Assembly (NCBI GenBank): GCA_018371275.1
Contig: JAHALF010000002.1
Span: 124,001 to 188,000 of the forward strand
Direction of reading: 5' to 3'
DNA from: Clostridiales bacterium
Lineage (GTDB): Bacteria; Bacillota; Clostridia; Lachnospirales; CAG-274
Length of the DNA: 64,000 nucleotides
The notes below the pieces were generated by a model, which saw nothing but the letters and a program-made list of their open reading frames with translations, had not been told where the DNA came from and made no database searches. A program made the translations under genes and the position numbers. Positions 32,134 to 41,451 of this stretch are shown here, in pieces (position 1 is the stretch's first letter; each line of letters begins with the position of its first letter).

Positions 32134-34172
32134 TAAATTCCCACCATTCCAATAGATTGAATTTCTGTACTAGGATCTATCTCATTATAACTAATAACAA
32201 TTAAATCTGGTGCTATTTGTTCTACTAACTTTTTAAAATAAATCCTAACAACAGGAGATGTAAGAATAATTGGCTGTATACCAAGAGATGTAAGTTTTGA
32301 TAATTGTGTATTTAAACTATTAAATATACTTTGCGTTTTTTCTGGATCTAAAGCTATAAAAGATCCTTGTTCTGAATGTTGAATACTTTCCATTATCTCT
32401 TGTTCAAGCTGAGGGTCTAATGTAATAACCTTATTTTCTCCACCTGTAAAATATCTTTGAGATATACTTCTTTTAAGAGATTGTCTTACATACTCTGTAA
32501 GCATATCTGTATCTCTAGTTATTTGAGCATAATCTGCCAATGTTTCTAATATAGTCACTAAATCTCTTATAGATATGCCCTCTTTAAGTAAATTTCCTAA
32601 AACTTTTTGAACTTCACCTATACCTAATAGTTTAGGAATTAATTCATCTATAAGAACTGGATGTTGTTCTTTCACATTTTCTATTAATGTTTGTACATCC
32701 TGCCTTGACAATAACTCACTTAAACTATTTCTTATTATTTCTGTTAAATGTGTTGCTATAATTGCTGGAGGGTCTACAACTGTATAACCTAAAGCTTCTG
32801 CTCGTTCTCTTTGAGTCTCTGTAATCCATAATGCTGGTAACCCTAAATAAGGCTCTATTGTTTCTATACCATCTATCTCTTCATCAATATATCCTGGGTT
32901 CATAGCCATATAGTGATCAAATAATATTTCACCTTCTGCAACTTCCACACCTTTTATTAATATTTTATATTGATTAGGAGCAAGTTTTATATCATCCCTA
33001 AGTCTTATAATAGGTACTACAGCACCTAATTCTAAAGCAATCTGCCTTCTAATCATAACAACTCTATCTAATAAATCTCCACCTTGACTACTATCAACAA
33101 GTGGTATAAGACCATATCCAAATATTAATAAAATAGGGTCTACATTTAATAAGGATATAACATTTTCTGGTCGTCTAATTTCTTCCACTTCTTCATCTTC
33201 TGTAGATATTTCTTCTGTAATCGCTTGAACTTTTTGTGCTTTATCAAGTTGGTAACCACAAAATAGTAAAACTATACCAAATGGAACAAAAAACATAGTA
33301 GGAAGAGGTGTAAGACCTAAAACAATCATAACTACACCTGATATATATAAAGTTAAAGGTATACTAAATAGTTGCTTTGTAAGAGATGATGTTATTCCAT
33401 CATCCTCACTAGATTTAGTAACTAATATACCTGTAGCTGTAGATATTAATATAGCTGGTATTTGTCCAACCAATCCATCACCTATAGTCATAAGAGTATA
33501 TACTTGTGCTGCCTCGCCAAAAGGTAACTTAGTGCCTGTAGAAAGACCTGTCATACCAAGTGTTATACCACCTACAATATTTATAACAGTTATTATAATA
33601 CCTGCTATAGCATCACCTTTTACAAATTTAGATGCCCCATCCATAGCCCCATAAAATGATGCTTCATCTTGTATTTCTTTTCTCCTTGCTTTAGCCTCAT
33701 CATCACTTATAAGACCTGTATTTAAATCGGCATCTATTGCCATTTGTTTACCAGGCATAGCATCAAGAGTAAACCTTGCTGTAACTTCAGATACCCTTTC
33801 AGAACCTTTTGTAATAACCATAAAATTTACTAAAACTAGTATTAAAAATATAATAACACCTACTATCATATTACCACCAGCAACAAAATTACCAAATGTT
33901 TCTATAACTTTACCAGCATTACCTTCTAAAAGGATAAGTTTTGTAGATGATAAATTTAAAGCTATCCTAAACAATGTTGTTACTAATAATATTGTAGGAA
34001 ACATACTCATATCTAGAGCCTTTTTAGAATATATAGCATCTAAAAGAATCAATACAGCGAAAAATACATTAATCATAAATAGAAAATCTAGTAAAAATGA
34101 TGGTATTGGTATGATTAACACTAACACTATTAATATAATAAAAATACCTAAAAATGCTTCTTTTATTTTCAT
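32133..34172 (-). CDS. flhA: FlhA flagellar export gate protein
   Basis: A 679-aa protein with about eight N-terminal membrane helices (to about residue 320), the conserved cytoplasmic loop 'RFTLDAMPGKQMAIDADLNTGLI' region, and a large C-terminal cytoplasmic domain forming the nonameric export ring ('PALWITETQRERAEALGYTVVDPPAIIATHL' region). Length and motifs are standard. Part of the flhB-flhA-flhF-flhG run. Confidence 0.97.
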   Translation of the reverse strand: MKIKEAFLGIFIILIVLVLIIPIPSFLLDFLFMINVFFAVLILLDAIYSKKALDMSMFPTILLVTTLFRIALNLSSTKLILLEGNAGKVIETFGNFVAGGNMIVGVIIFLILVLVNFMVITKGSERVSEVTARFTLDAMPGKQMAIDADLNTGLISDDEAKARRKEIQDEASFYGAMDGASKFVKGDAIAGIIITVINIVGGITLGMTGLSTGTKLPFGEAAQVYTLMTIGDGLVGQIPAILISTATGILVTKSSEDDGITSSLTKQLFSIPLTLYISGVVMIVLGLTPLPTMFFVPFGIVLLFCGYQLDKAQKVQAITEEISTEDEEVEEIRRPENVISLLNVDPILLIFGYGLIPLVDSSQGGDLLDRVVMIRRQIALELGAVVPIIRLRDDIKLAPNQYKILIKGVEVAEGEILFDHYMAMNPGYIDEEIDGIETIEPYLGLPALWITETQRERAEALGYTVVDPPAIIATHLTEIIRNSLSELLSRQDVQTLIENVKEQHPVLIDELIPKLLGIGEVQKVLGNLLKEGISIRDLVTILETLADYAQITRDTDMLTEYVRQSLKRSISQRYFTGGENKVITLDPQLEQEIMESIQHSEQGSFIALDPEKTQSIFNSLNTQLSKLTSLGIQPIILTSPVVRIYFKKLVEQIAPDLIVISYNEIDPSTEIQSIGMVGI

Positions 34173-34203
34173 AAAAAATTCTCCATAAAATCTATATTAA
34201 AAG

Positions 34204-35322
34204 TTAAACCATATTTTTAAGCTTATATACAAATGCAAGTACTTCTGCTACAGCTTGATATAACTCTGGTGGTATCTCTTTACCAACATCTACTGTACTA
34301 TATAATGCTCTTGCTAAAGGCTTATTTTCTACGATTTCAACTTTATTTTCCTTAGCTACATCTTTTATTTTTTGTGCTAAATGGTCAACCCCTTTAGCCA
34401 AAACAATGGGTGCCCCTTCCTTTTCTCTATCATATTTTATTGCAACAGCAAAATGTGTTGGATTTGTTATAACAACATCTGCTCCTGGCACCTCTTGCAT
34501 CATTCTCTTTAAAGAAGACTCCCTCATTTTTTGTCTAATTTTACTTTTAATAATAGGGTCCCCTTCCACTTGCTTATATTCATCTTTTATCTCTTGTTTA
34601 CTCATTCTAAGCTTTTTAGTATGAGAATATCTTTGATAAGCAAAATCCATAATCGCTATTATAATAAAAAAGTAACCTACTTTTAGCCCTATATTTATAC
34701 ATAAATTACTTATATATATAACAGCTGAAAATAAATCCATATATACAATATTTTTTATCTGATAAACTTCTCCTTTTACAGCATTATATATAACTATTGT
34801 TAGAAATGATATTTTTATAATTGCTATGACCGAATCTACAATCTGTTTAAAGGAAAATAACCTTTTGAACCCTGTTGCTGGATTAAAAGCATCAAATTTA
34901 GGTTTTAAAGGTTTACTTGTTGGGTGCCAACCTACTTGTAAAAGATTGGTTACTATCCCCACTAACATAGCCACTATACATATAGGGCCTGCTATTATTA
35001 TACATTTAAGTATCATATAAATAAATAAATCTAATAAATAATCTTCACTTACTATTTTGTTTGCATCTTGAATTAATGTAAAATTAAAATTCATTACATT
35101 AGCTATTTGTTTATACATATATTTGCCTAAAACTTTTAAACTTAAAAATCCTAGTATTAATGTTATGGCTGTGGCAATTTCTTTACTTATTGCTACCTGA
35201 CCTTCACTTCTTGCTTTTTGTCTTTTTTTAGGCGTAGGCTTTTCTGTTTTTTCACCACTAAAAAATTTTAAATCAATATTAATATAAAAATTATTTTTAT
35301 CTTTTATCTTAGAAACTATCAT
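34204..35322 (-). CDS. flhB: FlhB export switch protein
   Basis: A 372-aa protein with a conserved start 'EKTEKPTPKKRQKARSEGQ', four membrane helices, and the cytoplasmic domain with the self-cleavage motif NPTH (287-290) in 'ADVVITNPTHFAVAI'. FlhB switches export from hook to filament substrates together with FliK. Its ATG overlaps the fliR stop by four bases. Confidence 0.97.
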   Translation of the reverse strand: MIVSKIKDKNNFYINIDLKFFSGEKTEKPTPKKRQKARSEGQVAISKEIATAITLILGFLSLKVLGKYMYKQIANVMNFNFTLIQDANKIVSEDYLLDLFIYMILKCIIIAGPICIVAMLVGIVTNLLQVGWHPTSKPLKPKFDAFNPATGFKRLFSFKQIVDSVIAIIKISFLTIVIYNAVKGEVYQIKNIVYMDLFSAVIYISNLCINIGLKVGYFFIIIAIMDFAYQRYSHTKKLRMSKQEIKDEYKQVEGDPIIKSKIRQKMRESSLKRMMQEVPGADVVITNPTHFAVAIKYDREKEGAPIVLAKGVDHLAQKIKDVAKENKVEIVENKPLARALYSTVDVGKEIPPELYQAVAEVLAFVYKLKNMV

Positions 35323-36122
35323 GGCATCATAACCTTTATAGAATTTAATATAAGTTCTGAAATTAAATTATATAGTCTATAATACAATTCAGAAAATACT
35401 GGTAAGATAACCCATAAAGCCAATAACCCTACTATAACTTTAAGAGGCATACCAACAACAAAAACATTCATTTTAGGTACTGCTCGTACCAAAACACCAA
35501 GTGCAACGTCTATAACCAATATTACACCTATAATAGGCAAAGCAAATAAAAATCCTATCTTAAAAAATTCTATCATTATGTTTATAATACCAAAAAATAA
35601 ACCATTATTACCTAATATATACGACTTACCAATAGGTAAAGATTTATAGCTATAAAATATTGCACTAATAAGCATATGGTGTCCTCTATTTAATATAAAC
35701 AGTGCACATAAAGAAAAATAATATAAATTACCAGTAACTGGTACTTGAGTATTAGATACTGGATCAAATACACTTGCCATAGAATATCCTATTTGTTGGT
35801 CTATCATATGTCCCGTAAAATAAACTGAGCTAAATACAAAAAATACTATATAACTTATTATAGCACCTACAAAGAATTCTTTTAAAATTAACATAAAATA
35901 TCCCATAATATTATTAACATATACAACTTCTGTAACATTCCCAGAAGTTAATATTATAGCAGATATTGCCATAGCTAGTCCTATTTTTAACATAGCGATA
36001 CCATTATTACCACCTATAACTGGCATAAAGATTAAAAAACCTATAATTCTTACAAAAATTAACATATATAAATCTGCATTATTAAATATATCAATTAAAA
36101 TTTGGGTATTTCCTAAATTCAT
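35319..36122 (-). CDS. fliR: FliR export gate protein
   Basis: A 267-aa polytopic membrane protein of the FliPQR pore; 'IGFLIFMPVIGG' and 'GYSMASVFDP' are typical. The start is set at the ATG 36120-36122, with AGGAGAG five bases upstream, rather than at an in-frame ATG 30 bases further on that overlaps fliQ. It then begins ten bases after the fliQ stop. Confidence 0.95.
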   Translation of the reverse strand: MNLGNTQILIDIFNNADLYMLIFVRIIGFLIFMPVIGGNNGIAMLKIGLAMAISAIILTSGNVTEVVYVNNIMGYFMLILKEFFVGAIISYIVFFVFSSVYFTGHMIDQQIGYSMASVFDPVSNTQVPVTGNLYYFSLCALFILNRGHHMLISAIFYSYKSLPIGKSYILGNNGLFFGIINIMIEFFKIGFLFALPIIGVILVIDVALGVLVRAVPKMNVFVVGMPLKVIVGLLALWVILPVFSELYYRLYNLISELILNSIKVMMP

Positions 36123-36132
36123 TTTATCTCTC

Positions 36133-36402
36133 CTAGTGGACAAATCTAACAAGATCTACATATAAAGTCAAAAATAATTCTTTTATAGTGCTTATTATAA
36201 ATGGTCCAAAGATTATTAATGATAAAAAAACAGCCAAAATTTTAGGTATAAATGCTAAAGTTTGTTCATTAATAGATGTTATAGTCTGTATTATACTTAC
36301 TACAATACCAACTATAAGCCCTAATAATAAAGGTGGTGCAGAAGCAAGTATAACTGTTTTTATAGCCATTTGCATTATATTTATAACAGTATCTTCTGAC
36401 AT
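36133..36402 (-). CDS. fliQ: FliQ export gate protein
   Basis: An 89-aa protein with two membrane helices and the family pattern 'LLGLIVGIVVSIIQTITSINEQTLAFIPK'-like core (about 22-50). Four FliQ copies surround FliP and FliR in the export pore. Follows fliP by 21 bases with GGAGG ahead of the ATG. Confidence 0.97.
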   Translation of the reverse strand: MSEDTVINIMQMAIKTVILASAPPLLLGLIVGIVVSIIQTITSINEQTLAFIPKILAVFLSLIIFGPFIISTIKELFLTLYVDLVRFVH

Positions 36403-36423
36403 AAAACTACCTCCTTACCTTGA

Positions 36424-37194
36424 CTATCCTGTAAATGTTTTTACAATACTACCAATAATTAAATTCCAACCATCTATCATTATAAAAAATATTATTTTAA
36501 ATGGTGCTGATATTAAAGCTGGTGGCAACATCATCATACCCATTGCCATAAGAACAGATGACACTACCATATCTATAACTATAAAAGGTATATAAATAAT
36601 AAAACCTATTATAAACCCTTTTGTAACTTCTCCTAATATAAAAGAAGGTATTAATACTGAGCTTGGTACATCTTCTAAGCTATCATAAGATTCTATTCCA
36701 GCTAAATCTGTAAATAACTTTAAATCTTTATCACTAACTTGTGTAAACATAAATTCTCTTATTGGTTTCATAGATTCATCTATAAATTGTTGTTGAGAAA
36801 TTTTTCCTTCAGAATATGGAATAAAAGCTTTTTCATTTACTTGCTTTATTGTTGGTGACATTATAAATATTGTTAGAAATAAAGCTATACCAATAATAAC
36901 TTGATTAGGAGGTACTTGCTGTGTTCCTAAAGCATTCCTTAAAAAATGTAAAGATATAATTATTCTAGTAAAAGATGTAAACATTATTATTATAGAAGGT
37001 GCTAATGTTAAAATTGTAAATAATACAACTAACTGGACAGATGAAGCTACACCTCCTTCTGTATTACCCCCAACACTAATGCTAACATCTGGGAAAATAT
37101 TATTTGCAAAAACAGCATAAGAGGTAAATATTATGCTAAAAAAAGTAACAGCTACAAAACTAATTAGTCTGGCTAAGTTCTTTTTATTTTTCAT
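36424..37194 (-). CDS. fliP: FliP export gate protein
   Basis: A 256-aa protein with an N-terminal cleavable signal-like segment (about 10-30), 'LTLAPSIIIMFTSFTRIIIS' and the C-terminal 'GMMMLPPALISAPFKIIFF' hallmarks of FliP. Five copies make the core of the export pore. The start overlaps the end of fliO by 11 bases, inside which GGAGGT serves as ribosome-binding site. Confidence 0.97.
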   Translation of the reverse strand: MKNKKNLARLISFVAVTFFSIIFTSYAVFANNIFPDVSISVGGNTEGGVASSVQLVVLFTILTLAPSIIIMFTSFTRIIISLHFLRNALGTQQVPPNQVIIGIALFLTIFIMSPTIKQVNEKAFIPYSEGKISQQQFIDESMKPIREFMFTQVSDKDLKLFTDLAGIESYDSLEDVPSSVLIPSFILGEVTKGFIIGFIIYIPFIVIDMVVSSVLMAMGMMMLPPALISAPFKIIFFIMIDGWNLIIGSIVKTFTG

Positions 37195-37588
37195 ATTTAC
37201 CTCCTTTTTTATCTTTACTTTTCATATTATTTATATATTGTTTAAGTTGTTTTTCAAAAGGTAACTCATTATTATTATCAGTTATAATTAAATCTTCACC
37301 ACTTATTTCTGATAACATTCTAATACCCTCCTTTGAAGAACTAACTAAAAAGTATTGTTTATTAACCTTTATAATGTGTATATGATGAAGTCCTATAGAT
37401 ATTGTTTCTATAACTTTCATATTACTTTTTGTCATAGTTTTTATTTTTGCACCTGCTATAAACTTTGTAGAGTAATATGCTAAAAATATAATAACAACAA
37501 ATACAAAAATAAGAAATATAAGCTGAAAAGCCATTTCCAAAAAACTTGTACTTTGGCTTTTCCCGGCTATATTAGCTAATATTATCAT
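37184..37588 (-). CDS. fliO: FliO flagellar biosynthesis protein
   Basis: A 134-aa protein with one membrane helix (about 19-42, 'LIFLIFVFVVIIFLAYYSTKF') and a small cytoplasmic domain ('SIGLHHIHIIKVNKQYFLVSS'). FliO helps assemble FliP pentamers. The position between cheY and fliP is standard for Clostridia. Confidence 0.9.
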   Translation of the reverse strand: MIILANIAGKSQSTSFLEMAFQLIFLIFVFVVIIFLAYYSTKFIAGAKIKTMTKSNMKVIETISIGLHHIHIIKVNKQYFLVSSSKEGIRMLSEISGEDLIITDNNNELPFEKQLKQYINNMKSKDKKGGKYEK

Positions 37589-37590
37589 AA

Positions 37591-37953
37591 TTATCCTATT
37601 ACTTTCTTAACAGCCTCTAATACCCTATCTGGTTGGAAAGGTTTAACTATAAAGTCTTTAGCTCCTGCTTGAATGGCCTCTATAACCATAGCTTGTTGTC
37701 CCATAGCTGAACACATAATTATTAATGCATTTGCATCTTCACCTTTTATAGCTTTAGCTGCTTGTATACCATCCATTTCTGGCATAGTAATATCCATAAC
37801 AACTAAATTTGGCTTAAGCTCTTTATATTTCTCTACTGCTTGAGCTCCATTTTCTGCTTCTCCAACTACATTATACCCATTTTTTGTAAGGATATCCTTT
37901 AACATCATTCTCATAAAAGCAGCATCATCAACTAAAAGTATATTGTTTGACAT
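37591..37953 (-). CDS. cheY: CheY chemotaxis response regulator
   Basis: A 120-aa single receiver domain. Acidic pocket residues in 'LLVDDAAFMR', phosphoacceptor aspartate in 'NLVVMDITMPEMDG', the switch Ser/Thr in 'LIIMCSA' and Lys in 'FIVKPF' are present. Phospho-CheY binds FliM to bias rotation and is dephosphorylated by FliY, the gene just upstream. Its kinase CheA is not in this window. Confidence 0.95.
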   Translation of the reverse strand: MSNNILLVDDAAFMRMMLKDILTKNGYNVVGEAENGAQAVEKYKELKPNLVVMDITMPEMDGIQAAKAIKGEDANALIIMCSAMGQQAMVIEAIQAGAKDFIVKPFQPDRVLEAVKKVIG

Positions 37954-38010
37954 TTTTTACACTCCTTATTTAATAAAATTTCATTTTATATTTATATTTT
38001 TATTTTTATT

Positions 38011-39156
38011 TTATATTCTTTCTTCAGTATTTATAATATCTGTAACTCTAACACCAAAATTTTCGTCTATTACAACAACTTCTCCTTTAGCTATAAATTT
38101 ACCATTAACAAGTATATCTATAGGCTCTCCAGCTAATTTATCAAGTTCTATAACTGTACCTGGGTTAAATTCTAATATTTCCTTAATAGGCTTTCTTGTT
38201 CTACCAAGTTCTACTGTAACCTCTAATGGTACATCTCTAATAATAGTAATATTCTCTTTTTGTTGAGCAAGTTCATTCATATCAAAGCTTTGGAACTGGG
38301 CTGTTTGAACATTTACATTATTATGCATAACATTACTTGATTGTGACTGCATAGGTTGTGACATAGCCATAGGCTGTGGTGCTGGTACACTTTGTGTTAC
38401 TTGTGGTTGTGGTGTAACTTGCGGTGCTGGTGCACTTTGTGTTACTTCTGGTTGACTTTGTGGTGATATTTCCACTTCACTACCTTTAAGTTTTTCTATA
38501 ATATTTTCCGAAAATTCTATTGGTAATAATTGCATTATTTCACTATCAATAAAGCCTTGTACAACCATTCTAAAAGAATTACATACTAAATACTCATCTT
38601 GAATAGTAAGTTCCTCAAAAAATGTATCTTCATCAAATCTTAAAATAAAAGCTTGAGGTGTATCTATATCTATCTTATGACCTAACATAGAAGATAAAGA
38701 TGTAGATGAAGAACCAACCATTTGATTCATAGCCTCAGATATAGCACTTAAATCTAACTCTGTAAGTTCTTCATTTTCTAAAGATACATTACCATCGCCT
38801 CCCATCATAAGATTAGCGATTATCTTTACATCTTCTTGCTTTAATACAAGTAAATTTGAACCTATTAACCCTTCTTTATAGTTTATTTTAAGCCCTACAC
38901 AAGGCTTATCATACTTACTTGACAGCTCCTTTGGATATAGCATACTAACTGTAGGAGTAGATATTTCTACTTTATTATTTAAAAGTGAAGACAAAGTTGT
39001 AGCAGCTGTACCCATACTTATATTACCAACTTCACCTAAAATATCTATATTTTCTGGTGTTAATATTTCACTTTTTTTAGGATCACCATCATCATTTGTA
39101 TCTACACTATCGCCTAGTAATGCATTTATTTCTTCTTGCGAAAGCATATCACTCAT
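38011..39156 (-). CDS. fliY: FliY flagellar switch protein / CheY-P phosphatase
   Basis: A 381-aa switch protein: N-terminal CheY-binding peptide 'SDMLSQEEINALLG', CheC-like phosphatase domain (about 30-205) with two 'DxxSExxNQMVGS'-type sites ('GEVGNISMGTAATTLSS' and 'AISEAMNQMVGSSS'), a linker, and a FliN-like SpoA domain (about 300-375, 'VELGRTRKPIKEILEF'). The linker (about 228-280) is built of repeated Val-Thr-Gln/Pro-Ala-Pro-Gln units, probably flexible and of variable length. Confidence 0.95.
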   Translation of the reverse strand: MSDMLSQEEINALLGDSVDTNDDGDPKKSEILTPENIDILGEVGNISMGTAATTLSSLLNNKVEISTPTVSMLYPKELSSKYDKPCVGLKINYKEGLIGSNLLVLKQEDVKIIANLMMGGDGNVSLENEELTELDLSAISEAMNQMVGSSSTSLSSMLGHKIDIDTPQAFILRFDEDTFFEELTIQDEYLVCNSFRMVVQGFIDSEIMQLLPIEFSENIIEKLKGSEVEISPQSQPEVTQSAPAPQVTPQPQVTQSVPAPQPMAMSQPMQSQSSNVMHNNVNVQTAQFQSFDMNELAQQKENITIIRDVPLEVTVELGRTRKPIKEILEFNPGTVIELDKLAGEPIDILVNGKFIAKGEVVVIDENFGVRVTDIINTEERI

Positions 39157-39159
39157 TTT

Positions 39160-40137
39160 TTATTCCCCCTTCCTAATAATAGAAGTTATTTGTATAGCAT
39201 TTTTACCTTTATTTATACCAGGCTTAGCATAAAATTTTGTTAATTCTCCAACTTTTACTTTAAAGTCAGATGTAACATAAGAATCAAGAGGTATAACATC
39301 CCCTACTTGAATATTTACAAATTCATCAACTGTTATATTGGTTCTACCCACTATAACAGATATTGGAACATTTGCATCTTCTAAATGTTTTTCAACAAAA
39401 GGTTTATATTGACCATCATTGTTTTCATCAACACTAGAAAACCAATGTTTAGTATTTAGGTTACCAACTATAGGCTTTATAACAATATAAGGTATACAAA
39501 AGTTCATTAACCCTTCTACTTCCCCAACTTTTATACTTAAAGTTACTAAGGCAACCATCTCATTAGGCGACATAATTTGGGCAAATTGAGAATTTGTCTC
39601 AATTTTTTCCAAACGAGGCCTTACTTCACAAACTTGCCCCCAAGGTTCTTCCAATCTATTAACAACATTTTCCATTATTCTACTTAATAATGTGACTTCT
39701 ATTTCTGTAAAATCTCTAGTTTTATTTATAGTTTCACCTGTGCCACCAAGTATCCTATCTAACATAGCATATCCTATATTTGACGATAAATCCAATATAA
39801 TGGAACCTTTAAAAGGACTAAAATCTATTATACTAAGAACAATTGGATTTAGCAAAGAATTGTTAAATTCTCCATAAGTTAATTGTTCTGAACTTAAAAC
39901 CTCTATAGTAGTGGTTGTTCTTAAATATCCTGTTAAAAACGAAGATGATACTCTAGCAAAATTGTCAAATATAATTTCAAGAGTTCTTAATTGTTCTTTA
40001 CCAAATTTAGATGGTCTAGCAAAATTATAAACACTAACTTTTTTTTCATTTACAGGTGCTTGTTCTATGACATCATTACCACTAGCCATAGCATTAAGCA
40101 AATTATCTATCTCCTCTTGAGATAAAATTTCGCTCAT
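39160..40137 (-). CDS. fliM: FliM flagellar motor switch protein
   Basis: A 325-aa switch protein with the CheY-P binding start 'SEILSQEEIDNLLNA', a CheC-like middle domain including 'LGGTGE', and a C-terminal SpoA domain. Length is typical. It lies three bases upstream of fliY and shares the same N-terminal peptide, as is known for the FliM/FliY pair. Confidence 0.97.
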   Translation of the reverse strand: MSEILSQEEIDNLLNAMASGNDVIEQAPVNEKKVSVYNFARPSKFGKEQLRTLEIIFDNFARVSSSFLTGYLRTTTTIEVLSSEQLTYGEFNNSLLNPIVLSIIDFSPFKGSIILDLSSNIGYAMLDRILGGTGETINKTRDFTEIEVTLLSRIMENVVNRLEEPWGQVCEVRPRLEKIETNSQFAQIMSPNEMVALVTLSIKVGEVEGLMNFCIPYIVIKPIVGNLNTKHWFSSVDENNDGQYKPFVEKHLEDANVPISVIVGRTNITVDEFVNIQVGDVIPLDSYVTSDFKVKVGELTKFYAKPGINKGKNAIQITSIIRKGE

Positions 40138-40170
40138 CTTTATATCACCTACCCCTAAAAATATTTTATA

Positions 40171-40665
40171 TTATTGTAAAAGTATATCATCAATATATAC
40201 ATCAACTATAAGATTTGTTGCAAAAGCTTCCTTTATTTTTAACAACATTTCGTCTTTAAAAACAAGTCTTGCATCTGTCTCATTTAGTTCTTCATAGGTT
40301 TTACTTCTGCAAACACCTAATATTATATCTTTTACAACAGTTTTTTGTGATTCTAAGGTAGTCAAAAGCTTTTCTGCTTCTTTTGATGTTTTTTTACTTG
40401 TATTTATACCTAAATTAACACTTATTTTAACAACATGATCCTTTCCATCTGGCCCTTTTAATAAATTCGTTACAATTGGATCTCCAATAGAAAAAGTTGT
40501 TATATCCTCCATTGGTACTGTTTGTTCAACAGTTATTTGATTATCTACACCCCCATTAGTTTTGTTCATAGCTTTATAAAGAAAAGCAAAACCAACGGCA
40601 AATAAAACTAATAATGCTACTAACAATATTATTATTAATACCATTCCCATTTTATTCTTTCCCAT
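40171..40665 (-). CDS. fliL: FliL flagellar basal body-associated protein
   Basis: A 164-aa single-pass membrane protein: helix at about 6-29 and a periplasmic-side domain with 'GDPIVTNL' and 'LVFKDEMLLKIKEAF' typical of FliL, which supports stator function. The start is the ATG at 40663-40665, eight bases after AAGGAGG; an in-frame ATG further upstream would overlap motB and enclose this ribosome-binding site. Confidence 0.92.
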   Translation of the reverse strand: MGKNKMGMVLIIILLVALLVLFAVGFAFLYKAMNKTNGGVDNQITVEQTVPMEDITTFSIGDPIVTNLLKGPDGKDHVVKISVNLGINTSKKTSKEAEKLLTTLESQKTVVKDIILGVCRSKTYEELNETDARLVFKDEMLLKIKEAFATNLIVDVYIDDILLQ

Positions 40666-40684
40666 TTTATTATCCTCCTTAATA

Positions 40685-41440
40685 TTATAGTTCATTATTA
40701 TAATATTTACTAATCACTTTTATTTCTACTCTCCTATTAATAGCTCTATTTTCCGATGTATCATTAGGAGCTTTAGGGTTATATTCTCCATATCCTTCTG
40801 TAGAAATTCTACTTGGTGAAAATCCTTTATTATCTGTAAAGTATGTTGCTACGGATATAGCTCTAGCTGCTGATAAATACCAATTGTTAGGAAATCTTGG
40901 TGTGTTTATAGGCATATTATCTGTATGTCCTTCTATTTTTATATTATTATCTGGATATTTTAATAACTCATCTGCAACTTGTGATAAGATATCTTTAGCC
41001 TCTGGCTTTAAATCTGAGCTACCGCTTTCAAATAAAATACCATCTTTAAAATTTAAAGTTATATATCTATCGTTTTTTTCTACCTCTATTTTATCTTGCA
41101 AATCGTTTTGAGCAAAATATGTCTTAAAGTTTTCTGCCATATTATCCATTTCTTCCTTGCCTCTATTTTCAAATTCTTTGTCAGAATTCCCTTCAACTTT
41201 AGGCATAGAAATAATTCCATTACCCAATGCTTCTAGTATAGATGATGTTTGAGATGGTATTACACTTATCTTATTATTAGAAAATGAAGCTGCTATTTGT
41301 TTAAATTTATCAGCATCAACACTAGATGAGGCAAACAAAAGAACAAAGAAACATAATAACAAGGTAACCATATCTCCATAAGTCCCCATCCACTCTGCAA
41401 GACCTTGTTTTATTTCTATTTTTTTTTCTTTTTTAGCCAT
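40685..41440 (-). CDS. motB: MotB flagellar stator protein
   Basis: A 251-aa stator subunit. One membrane helix (about 20-42) contains the proton/sodium-binding aspartate region 'WMGTYGDMVTLLLCFFVLLF'. A plug segment follows, and the C-terminal OmpA-like domain has 'IEGHTDNMPI' and 'ISTEGYGEYNP' for peptidoglycan binding. The Tyr and other residues near the helix cannot decide between proton and sodium coupling. Pairs with motA 11 bases upstream. Confidence 0.95.
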   Translation of the reverse strand: MAKKEKKIEIKQGLAEWMGTYGDMVTLLLCFFVLLFASSSVDADKFKQIAASFSNNKISVIPSQTSSILEALGNGIISMPKVEGNSDKEFENRGKEEMDNMAENFKTYFAQNDLQDKIEVEKNDRYITLNFKDGILFESGSSDLKPEAKDILSQVADELLKYPDNNIKIEGHTDNMPINTPRFPNNWYLSAARAISVATYFTDNKGFSPSRISTEGYGEYNPKAPNDTSENRAINRRVEIKVISKYYNNEL

Positions 41441-41451
41441 ATAATCAACCC

